Below the pieces are notes generated by a model. That model made no database searches. It saw nothing but the letters and a program-made list of their open reading frames with translations, and was not told the origin of the DNA. From assembly GCA_038502055.1 (NCBI GenBank), contig JAXRKN010000041.1:3639501-3703500 (forward strand): a stretch of 64,000 nucleotides of DNA, written 5' to 3'. Shown here in pieces: positions 11,698-23,600 of this stretch. Source of the stretch: Tanytarsus gracilentus (Eukaryota; Arthropoda; Insecta; Diptera; Chironomidae). Positions within the stretch are counted from its first letter, which is position 1, and every line of letters begins with the position of its first letter. The translations under genes were made by a program, and so were the position numbers.

Positions 11698-14600
11698 CTA
11701 GAATGAAAAATTCGAAGTGGAAAACGGAAGAGAAATAAAAAGAAGTTCAAACATAAAAAAATGTGAGAATAAATTTTAATTTTGGTGGATTTTAGGGATA
11801 GGTTGGTTATTTCTTGCAACAATTTTTGAGTCATGAATTTAAAATTTTTAACGAACTTCTAAATATTTCAAAATATTCCCAAAATTCATCGCAAGGGGAT
11901 TTTCAAAGGGTTTTAAATAAAATAATAAAACTACAAGGATGATGTTGAAAAAAAATAAAAGTTTTCTTTTTATTGAAATAAAACTTATAATAAAAATTAC
12001 AAATAAATTCTACACATAATAATCATAAATCATGCTGTGTGTGATTTTAAATGCTTTTTTGCTTGCTTTTTCTGTATTTCATATTTTCTTAGCCAATTTC
12101 ATATTTCGGATGTTTAAAATTAAAATATTTAAAGAGCTCAAAACTGTTCTTTCGAGGGTTCTTAATGTTAAGAGAAGAGAGATAGAATTTGTGTATTTTG
12201 ATGGGGGTTTGAAAGACATTTAAAGTAACAACATTTATAAACATTTTTCGTTCGATAATATATACGGCACCAAATATTAGATTTTTTTATTTCATCAATT
12301 AAAGATTTTTTTCTTGCTCATCAACTCATAAAAGACGACTCTCGTTTTTTTGAACTTAAAGGTTAATACGTGAATTACTCCTCCAATCATAATAAATCAT
12401 ATTGTTAATGAGGCCACTGCGAATATTTTTTTAACCACCATACGCGGTGGACAAACGAATCCATAAACAATCAAATGAGAAAATCAAACTATTTATTATG
12501 AAGTTGTCTATATGTATCACCTGGAATATTAAGGACGTCATTGTCAGGTGTACTTGAGCCAAATTCACCGGTCGTCGCCGATAAACTTTCATCCCAACTG
12601 ATTTTCGAGAAATCGGTTTGCAACACTGAAATATCTTCTTTATTAACTAAATCATCGACCGTGGCCGGATCTTCGTCGTCGCGAACTTCGGAAGATAAGT
12701 GCTCGAATTTACGTTCAACGCGATGCAACTTTTGTTCACTTAAATTGCGAACAATTGGATCAAATTCATTTTCATCGTCAGATGTGCCTGTTGAGGAACA
12801 TGGAGAAGGCTTGAAATTACTATCGTCATTAACAATATCGAGACTCTGCTCGAGGACACGATCGACAAGCTTCTGAGCTTTCGCTTGAACAATTTCCCCA
12901 AAATTGCCATCGATCTCTTGAGAGGGAAGTGAAGTTGATGGCGTAACCGTAATATTATCATTACTATGCAATGCACTAACAAAATTATTTTCATCTATGC
13001 TAACATCGTGACCGGCCGCACTAATTGCGGGCGCCATAAAACTTATGTGAACATCGTCATCTTCAAAAGATTTACCCGACATCGATTCGATCGTAGGCGA
13101 TTTAACAATAATGTCGTAGTCGCTTTTGATTGCAAAATTTTCACTAATCTCGTCGCTGATTTGTGCATGATCAGACAAATTGTGATTAGTGGGAAGATTA
13201 ATTATGGAATTATTATTATAATTAGTAATCAGTGGTAAGTGGGACGACGGTTGTTCGTTTTCATCAAACGAAACGTCACGGCTCAATTGCTGTTCACGCT
13301 CGTCTATTTCTTGCGATGGATTGTATGATGATGCAGAATTATTAACGATCGATACGCTCTCCTCGAGAATCGTATCGACTAAAGTATTCGCTTCTATTTG
13401 TATTAAATTTAATAAATCATCGTCGCCTGTAAACATAATGGGAAAAAATGTTTCTTTTAAAATAAATTCAAATAATAATTAGAGGAAGTTCTTTTAAGGT
13501 AAATCAAGAATAAGAATTTTGAAAATTTAATGGACATATTTATTTAAATCTAGTGATTTAAATTTAAATCCTGCGATTTGTTTTTAGATCTTGTTATTTA
13601 AATCCACTGATATATTTGTAAATCTACGGATTTATTTTTAAATCTAAGGATTTATTTTTAAATCTAAAGATCTATTTTTAAATCTAGGGATTTATATTTA
13701 AATTCAGCAAATTAATTTAAAAAAATTGTCCGTTTTATTTCAAAAATGAAAATTAAATCTAAAATGTTTAATGAAATGTTGAGAATTTTTACAAAGGATT
13801 TTTATTAAAATCGAAGGAAGAAGATGTGAAGAGGTGACGTCACAATGAGAGGATTTATTTGAATTTTGACACATTAAGCATGAATAAAGCGAATTAAGCA
13901 CAAAATCCTATCATTTGAAATGACGGTTAGGCGTGAGATTATTTAACAAAATTTGTGCTCATTTAAGTTAGCAACAATAAAAGTTAATAATATGCACCTA
14001 AACTCTAATAGTGAAGCTTTTGTGGAGAGATTAAAAGAGAATTTCTTGTAATCTCTAATGAGTCACAAAAAATAAATTATAAAACAACATCCAATCATAT
14101 GTATTCCTAGCCCAAATTAGCTAAAGCAAAAAGGTCCAAAAGGAAGGTTTAATGAATGAGGAAATTTTGACATAAATTTCTAGATGAATGATTTTGAATG
14201 TATGATATGGATTTTGAGTTAAAATATGAAATTATAAAAAAAAATAAAAATAAATCTTTAAACTAAAAAAAATCTGTATTAAAATTAACCAAACAGCATT
14301 CTAAAGTATGCCGCCACTAAGGTCAGGTTGATGATTCATATGTGCTTTATTATTTATAAATTTAAAATTTTGAGATTCGAACCTCTGAGATATAAAAATT
14401 ATTTTCAATAAAAATCAGTTCGAGTCCTTAACTAAATTCTCAATAAAAACTTTGACTATTTTTTGTTGTTAGCAACGTGCATTGTTGTTAATTTTTTAGT
14501 TCACACACAGCGTAGATTTTTGAGATAAAACTCAAAATGAAACAAAAAGTAAACGTAAAAAAAATCAAATTTAAATTAATTTCAAATTTAATCGTGAATT

Positions 14601-17600
14601 GTGATTTTTTTGATGGGAAAGATTTTGATTATGTTTGAGTTGAGTTCTTATGTGGCGAATTTGTTATTTAAATTTTAAATGGTTGAAAATTCCAGGATTT
14701 TTTATTTCGTGATATATTTTAAAAATCTGTTTTTTGAATTTTAATTATTCGTTACAAATTTTTCCTATTTCACCTAACAATTAAAGAAGCCCATGTAGTA
14801 ATTTTTAAGCAAACTTAATTGTTAGATAAAAAAGACATAAAAACCAACACAAACGATTTTAAATTTGCTTTCTTTTTGTTCCATACAAAATTTTAATTAG
14901 GAAAAAAATTTCAAAAATGAGATGTGGATTAATTTTTTGGTGTATTTTCATTAGTGAGATGAGTGATAAAGATGAATGATGGAATGATGATTGTATGATT
15001 CAATGAGAGAATGGTTAGAGAAAATAAAAACTTGTACAAAATTAAATTTTTCTTAAAAGAAAGAAATATGTTGAAAATAATAAAAAGTTTGTAGAAATTC
15101 TTTTTGGTTTTTTTAAAAAAAACTTATCACATCACAAAAAAATATGTAACGAGTGTTGGATACACAAAAAAAAGAATCGTGCCACTAACCTTTAGCGCTG
15201 TCCGAGTCATGTTCTTCAGCACTGTCAACCCCAAATTTGTCGAATCTCAATTTATCTGTAAGATGTCAAAAAGGTATTCGAAATAATCTTCTATAGTAAT
15301 TAAAATAAATTTGTCTCTTATAGCCTAATTAGGGTTGGGAAATTTTGATGTAAAATTTTAAATAAAAATAAAAGCAATAAAGCAAACATTAAAGATATAA
15401 GCGAATTTGTGAAAGTATAAAAGTTTATTGTTAGCAGCAAAATGACGTCGGTTAGCATTGAACTTACTAAAGTGTAAAACACACACCCATTTTTAACTGT
15501 TTTCTTAAATTTGGCTTAAAATAAAATATTGTGAGGAAAAAATAAAATTAATCAAAAAATTCAATATCGGTATGAGCTTCAGTTGATTCTTGATTTCCTT
15601 TAATCTCCGAAAATTCTCGCGATAAATCGAAACCACGCGAGTCTACATCATGAATCTGTGATGCGCCCAACTCGTCTAATTGCCTATGAATTTCATGCGG
15701 CGTGGCTGTTTGAGCTCGCGAGTAAAAATCTTCATCATTATCAGAATCGCACTGAATTTGTTCAACATCAGTTGAGGAAACGCAAGAACCTCTTGGAGTC
15801 ACCGAAATTCGACGGATTATGGGAATGTTTGAAATTTTTAAAACACCATCAATGTTATTAGTTTCAAAAGTCATCGTGCATGCATCGATTTGTTCGAGTG
15901 CCTTGTTATCAGGCGTCATAACATTTCTCGAGTCTACGTTACCATCATCAGAAAAATATTCAACATCTGTTCTGTCATCACCATTACACAATTTATTTGA
16001 TGGACACTCGAATGTTGCTCTTCGCTGCTTCACACCTTTATCCTTAAGAACTTCATCGTCATCTTCGAGATTCATATCTTCAACGTCAGTGAGAGCTGAT
16101 CCAGCGCCTTCATCAATGTAACATTTTGTATCGAGAAAAAGAGATTTTCCAGCTGATTTATAATGCTTTGATTTTGTTTTTCTTCGACGACATTCCGATC
16201 CAGATTGCTTTCTCAAGAAGATGTCTTCAGTGTCGGTTTTTGGATCTGGAGTGATTGCACTTCTTAATGCTGCATCTTTCACTACCGAATGATCAGATGA
16301 TTCAACAAAACCTCCATCAAGTTCAATTCTTTCTACCTCCCTAAACTTCATAGGTTCATCTTCAATTTCATCGCCACTATCATCAAAGTCTTCCACATCT
16401 GTCAATCCCTTGTCAGCATCCAAATCATCAAAACCTAAATAAACATTGTCTGGTAGTTGAGTTGTTTGCTTAAAAGGTTCTCCCGTCTTATTTTCAACTA
16501 AAACTGTAATTTCTCTTAAAGGAGATGGAAGTGGAATTTCTAATTTATCTTCTTCATCTTCTTCTTGTTCATTGCTGGAGTCATCAAAGTCTTCAACATC
16601 CGTTAGAGCGTCACTTTTAACAACTGCAATTGGCAACAAAGATTTTGGTCTAACTGGCTTCAAGTCATCATCATCATCTTCATCTGATGAGTTTAAATTT
16701 TCAACATCTGTTACTGCTTCATCGGGATTTTCGGGAAGTTTAAGCATGGGCGATGGAGCAGGAGTGTCTTTTGGTCTAAACTTCTTCTTCTTTTTATTTG
16801 TTTCGTTGTCGACAAATGTTATGTTGATTTCGGGAAAAGATTCCTTCTCAATTTCATCATTGTCGCTTCCCTCAAACGCCATAATTTCAATATCTGGAGT
16901 TTCTAAAATTGGAATGGACTTTTTTGTTTGTTTTCGAGTTTCTTCGTCAGAAAAATAAATATTTTCGACATCCGATTTTACATCTTCGCATCTCTGACCC
17001 TTTCTTGGCTTATGATGAGGTTTAAGCTTTAATTTTGACTTCTGTTCTTCAGAATCTGACGATGAAGAGCGGTCGATTAAAACTTTTGGTGCATACTTTT
17101 CAACCTTCTTTTGTCTATTCATTGAGTCATGAACGTCAACGATATTTGCACCCTCTAATATGATTGGTTTATCGTCATCAGAAAAGTTTGTATCAACATC
17201 AATTTCTTCGCCAGAACTCTCCATGTCTTCGACATCAGTTGTACCACCTAAATCGGGTTGATTTATTGTAAGATGAAATGCTGTCGGACTCGGAGATTTG
17301 GCAATCGAATGCATTGCTTGAAGTTTTTGTTTATTAACATTTCCTTGGAGGTTAGAATTTTCGTCGACTGAACCTTGATCAAGGAATTCATTGAGTGAAA
17401 ATTCATCTTTATACAAATTGATTTCAGGCTCATCGTCACCCGAATCCTCACAATCTTCAACATCAGTTACGGCTCCATTATATAATTCATTTTGCTTTAA
17501 AGTGTCTATAAGAGAATTTCTCTTCTTCTCTTTATCCAGATTATCGTCGAGATCTTCAATATCCGTATGACATTCATTGATACTCGGTCGTCTGCTATCA

Positions 17601-20600
17601 TCATCGTCACAATCAACGGCTTGATCTTCAACCTCATCAATTGAAATAATTGGTACGTCACTCATATTTCTTAATATCTGGATTTAACATAAAAAAATAA
17701 AAGTCCAAAAGCAATTCAATAAAAATGTTTCATTGGCAAATTATTTCGTAAAATGGCTGAGCAACTAAGTCGAAATTTAAAATCATAAAAATCAGAATCT
17801 ACATTCAAAAATTACATTGATTACACATCAATCAAAATGATTTTTTTTTATAAAAAAGTTGGTGTGAGATTGAGTAAAAAATTCATTCAAAAATAAGAAA
17901 GTCGCAAGTGTGAGAGAGAGAGAGTGGATATGATTTGAAATGAAGACAACCTTCATTAAAAAACATATCCTAGAATTCACTTTAATTACCTTTAGTAGTC
18001 GTCGATTTCTTTTCATAGGTAAATTTATGTTTTTGTCGCTGCGGCGAGACAGCCTGGAATTCAAGGATTGGTGAGATTGACTCTGATTCAACAGTTACGA
18101 CATTGCTTGTAATTACATCGCTTTCCGATGAAGAGACTTTCTTCGTCGTAGTAACGGCAGTAATGTCTGCAGCGACAGTCTTAACTACTTTCGTAGAAGA
18201 TTTTGTATCGATTAGTTCGAGGGGAACTATTGTGGCGGTCGGTGTTTGGGGACTAGCTTTGCATTTACGCTTCTGTTCAGCATCTTGTTCAGATGTTGAC
18301 GAAGGCAAGGCGATGGAATCGGATAGACTTGAGTCGGTAGTTTCAATGAAACTAGCATCTACATCGCTTATATATCTAGTCCTAGTCGTGTGCGATTCGG
18401 GCTGTCGGAAAATTACTTCAAGCGATTTTGGCGAATCTACAGTTCGCGTGAATACTTCACTTGTAATGACATTGTTGCCATTAGAAGATCCAGGACGCTT
18501 GACGTGACTCGGACTCGAGGGCATCGACGACGAAATCTCACCATGTTCAAATGTTATACAATCCTTGTTTGCGTAGTGCATTGCAGATTTACTGCGAACA
18601 GTTATATCAACCTGAGTTGTCATGCTTTTTTGTGGCTTTGCTGGTGCTGCAGGTGTGGCAGTCGTACGAACATGTTTCTTTCGATACGACGGCATGTGTG
18701 AGGCGCTTACGTTTTCATTCTTTTTTTTAACTTTATCAAGTGACTCCTGCGAGTCGCTTTTTGAAACTCTTTCAGTCTTCTTCTTTTTTCTGCTAATCAC
18801 AGTCGTTTTATCACTTGCTGCAGTAGAGATTCTTTGTACTTGTTTTGAGGATTTGCTTATTGTTGCAGAAGATGTCGAGGAGGACGAAATAATTTGCGAT
18901 TTTGTCGTTGTCGACTTCTGAACTGATTCCTTTTTAGTAGTGCTAATTGGTTGCTTTTGAGGGGAGATTGAAGCTCTTTTAATTGGTATTAAACTTGAGT
19001 TTTTCTTATCCTTGAGTGATTTAGTCATTGAGACGGTCGTTGAGGACTTGTCAGAGGACGATTTGTCTGTGTCGGAGAAGGTCGTTGATCTACGTTTGGG
19101 CGATTCAGTCTTTCGAATCGTAATACTTTCTTTTGTCTTACTATCAAGTGCGCGTGTCTTCTTTGGAGGTGATGGACTACTTTTAGCCTCAACTTCAAAG
19201 TCTTTCTTTATTTCAACTGTTTCAATTATGTCTTCCTTATCATCTTTCTTTTCCAAATGTGATTCACTTTCGGTTCTTGAGCGTGACGCGGTGCGTTGAG
19301 CAAATTGAGTTACTTTACCGATTTTTTGATCACGAGATGTTGTTGATCGCATATATCCGAATTGACGAGATACATGGGTGGATGTCTTTGTGACAGTTGT
19401 CGATGAAGATTTTGAAACTTCAACGTCGGCTTGGGATTTTGAGACAACATTAGTTTTTCTTGACGAACTCTTCGTTATTGTCGTTCCTTTTTCTGATTTT
19501 GTTTTTGATGTGGAAGTAGATTTTCCTTCCGAAAGCTTTTCGCTTGATTTTTTATATGATGTAAATGGTTTTGGAGTTCGATTTAAATTAATTTCAGTGA
19601 CTTTTAACTTCTTGCCTGATCTGGGAGATTCTGGAATTTTTTCTTCCAATTTCTTCTCCATAATTCGTTTTTCCAAAGATATTCCCTCAATTATTGAATC
19701 GGCCATAGAGACACTTTCCGTGTACTCAGTGACATCACTCTGAGGTGAACTTGTCTGTTCAAATCTTGACTCGCTTGCAAATTGTTTAAAATTTTTATTC
19801 AATTCTTGAGTTTTACTTAAACTGCTGCTACTTCGTGTGACACTATCAGCCGTGTGTTCGTCTCTCTCGCTATCGTATGGAAGATTAACAACTGGCTCTT
19901 CATATTTGCATTCACTCGAAATGTCGGAAGCAGCATTATCAGAAAATGAAATTGATCTTTCGAATTGAGTTTCTTGGGGACCTGAGATGTTAGAGTCGGG
20001 AGACAAATCACTTTGCTGTTGCATTTCTGACTTTGTCGAGGTATGAGATGTTGTTCTTTCAAAAACAGTTTTACTGACCTTACTACTCTCCAACGATTGT
20101 AGTTCCTTTAAAGTGTCTTTTGCTTGAATTAAAAGTTTTGAAGTGGCAATATTCAAATGATCCTCATCGGAGGTTGTAGTATCGGTCCGTGACTCGGTTA
20201 CAAATGTGTCACTGACATACGTCAATGAAGAAGCAGTAACATCAGTGATATTTGAAAGTTCATCGTCAATTTCAGATTTCATTGAGAGCTTTCGTGGTGT
20301 TTTATCCTCCAAACTTTGAGGTTGAGGAATAGTTTTAACGGAAGACAAAAATTCAGAGAATTTTGTGTCAAGCAAATGAGAATCTAAAGATTTTGACTCT
20401 CGTACAGTTTCGCCATAGAACGAAGATGTCATAGCCGATTGATCAGTAAGACCAGCTTCTTCCAGCGATTTGCTATCGAAAGATTTATGAACCAATAAAT
20501 TGTGATCAACTACTTTTTCGATGGAATCTTCATCCATAGAATCGATGTCCTTGTCTTCATCAAAAGTTGAACGTTCCGAATATTCTGATTCTTTCGAGAT

Positions 20601-23600
20601 TTTAGTTTTTGAAAGATTTGAGGAATCGCCAACTTTGAAACCAGACACAACTTGACTTGTTGATGACATAATTTGTGTTAAAAGATTTGTAGAAGTTAAA
20701 TTTTGATTCGATTCAGATATTTCTAATTTTTCAGTTCTAAAAACCTTGCTTGCAACATTATCTTGTTTCTTTTCTAAAAATTGTTTTTCAAGAAATTCAT
20801 CATCAATTATTTCTTTTGTGTCAGAAATAATTTGTTTTGTAACCACAGTTTGAGTAGTTTTTCGTGTAATTGTTGTGGTTGTAGTGCACGAATAGTATCG
20901 AACATAATGAGAAACCATCGTGGTGATAAAAAGATATTCTGGAGGATCAACCTCATGAGGAAATTTATTTTCTTCTGGCTCATATAACCTTTGATCAACA
21001 AGCATGTGTTTTTCGTCAGATTTTGGTTGATATTCTGAAGCTATTACAATAGAATCAGGCGACTCGTCAGACTCAAATTTAGATGATTTAAGCTCATCAA
21101 TTATTTTTTCTTTAAAAGTCAAAACAGATGGTTCTGATTCCAAAGCATCCGGTTCTTCAATACTATCAGATTTAAATTTAATATCCGATGATTTAAAATC
21201 AGTTTTAGAAGACTTGCTTTCATCTTTTTCTAAGGGTTTGTCCTCTTTTAAGGGTAGTTTTTCAAGAGGAGTGTCATCAATTATTTCTTTTGTATCAGAA
21301 TAAATTTGTTTTGTAACCAAAGTTTTTGTAATTTCACGTGTAACAGTCGAGCTCTTGAAATCATCAAATGATGGCTCTTCTGATGGCTTTGAATCTTTTG
21401 GTTCTTCAGTTTTATCTTTAGGTTCTTCATCGAGCTTTTCTGTTGGCTCTGAAGCTTTTGTGACATGTTCTGGCAATTTATCACTTTCTTTTTCTAAGGG
21501 TTTGTCCTCTCTTAAGGATAGTTTTTCAAGAGGAGTGTCATCAATTATTTCTTTTGTATCAGAAATAGTTTGTTTTGTAACCACAGTTTGTGTAACTTCA
21601 CGTGTAACAGTCGAGCTCTTGAAATCATCAAATGATGGCTCTTCTGATGGCTTTGAATATTTTGGTTCTTCAATTTTATCTTTAGGTTCTTCATCAAGCT
21701 TTTGTGTTGGCTCTGAAGCTTTTGTGACATGTTCTGGCAATTTATCACTTTCTTTTTCTAAGGGTTTGTCCTCTCTTAAGGATAGTTTTTCAAGAGGAGT
21801 GTCATCAATTATTTCTTTTGTATCAGAAATAGTTTGTTTTGTAACCACAGTTTGTGTAATTTCACGTGTAACAGTCGAGCTCTTGAAATCATCAAATGAT
21901 GGCTCTTCTGATGGCTTTGAATCTTTTGGTTCTTCAATTTTATCTTTAGGTTCTTCATCGAGCTTTTGTGTTGGCTCTGAAGCTTTTGTGACATGTTCTG
22001 GCAATTTATCACTTTCTTTTTCTAAGGGTTTGTCCTCTCTTAAGGGTAGTTTTTCAAGAGGAGTGTCATCAATTATTTCTTTTGTATCAGAAATAGTTTG
22101 TTTTGTAACCACAGTTTGTGTAATTTCACGTGTAACAGTCGAGCTCTTGAAATCATCAAATGATGGCTCTTCTGATGGCTTTGAATATTTTGGTTCTTCA
22201 ATTTTATCTTTAGGTTCTTCATCGAGCTTTTGAGTTGGCTCTGAAGCTTTTGTGACATGTTCTGGCAATTTATCACTTTCTTTTTCTAAGGGTTTGTCCT
22301 CTCTTAAGGGTAGTTTTTCAAGAGGAGTGTCATCAATTATTTCTTTTGTATCAGAAATAATTTGTTTTGTAACCACAGTTTGTGTAATTTCACGTGTAAC
22401 AGTCGAGCTCTTGAAATCATCAAATGATGGCTCTTCTGATGGCTTTGAATCTTTTGGTTCTTCAGTTTTATCCTTAGGTTCTTCATCGAGCTTTTGTGTT
22501 GGCTCTGAAGCTTTTGTGACATGTTCTGGCAATTTATCACTTTCTTTTTCTAAGGGTTTGTCCTCTTTTAAGGGTAGTTTTTCAAGAGGAGCGTCATCAA
22601 TTATTTCTTTTGTATCAGAAATAGTTTGTTTTGTAACCACTGTTTGTGTAATTTCACGTGTAACAGTCGAGCTCTTGAAATCATCAAATGAGGACTCTTC
22701 TGATGGCTTTGAATCTTTTGGTTCTTCAGTTTTATCCTTAGGTTCTTCATCGAGCTTTTGTGTTGGCTCTGAAGCTTTTGTGACATGTTCTGGCAATTTA
22801 TCACTTTCTTTTTCTAAGGGTTTGTCCACTTTTAAGGGTAGTTTTTCAAGAGGAGTGTCATCAATTATTTCTTTTGTATCAGAAATAGTTTGTTTTGTAA
22901 CCACAGTTTGTGTAATTTCACGTGTAACAGTCGAGCTCTTGAAATCATCAAATGATGGCTCTTCTGATGGCTTTGAATCTTTTGGTTCTTCAATTTTATC
23001 TTTAGGTTCTTCATCAAGCTTTTGTGTTGGCTCTGAAGCTTTTGTGACATGTTCTGGCAATTTATCACTTTCTTTTTCTAAGGGTTTGTCCTCTCTTAAG
23101 GGTAGTTTTTCAAGAGGAGTGTCATCAATTATTTCTTTTGTATCAGAAATAGTTTGTTTTGTAACCACAGTTTGTGTAATTTCACGTGTAACAGTCGAGC
23201 TCTTGAAATCATCAAATGAGGATTCTTCTGATGGCTTTGAATCTTTTGGTTCTTCAATTTTATCTTTAGGTTCTTCATCGAGCTTTTGTGTTGGCTCTGA
23301 AGCTTTTGTGACATGTTCTGGCAATTTATCACTTTCTTTTTCTAAGGGTTTGTCCTCTCTTAAGGGTAGTTTTTCAAGAGGAGTGTCATCAATTATTTCT
23401 TTTGTATCAGAAATAGTTTGTTTTGTAACCACAGTTTGTGTAATTTCACGTGTAACAGTCGAGCTCTTGAAATCATCAAATGATGGCTCTTCTGATGGCT
23501 TTGAATCTTTTGGTTCTTCAATTTTATCTTTAGGTTCTTCATCAAGCTTTTGTGTTGGCTCTGAAGCTTTTGTGACATGTTCTGGCAATTTATCACTTTC

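Noticed and set aside
15548..17677. TDVED ORF as an independent gene
   Set aside because: It lies in the Ank2 tail region on the same strand, has a strong splice acceptor just 12 nt before its first ATG, and shares the acidic Ser-rich style of the other tail exons. The phase conflict keeps this open, so it is flagged as a finding.
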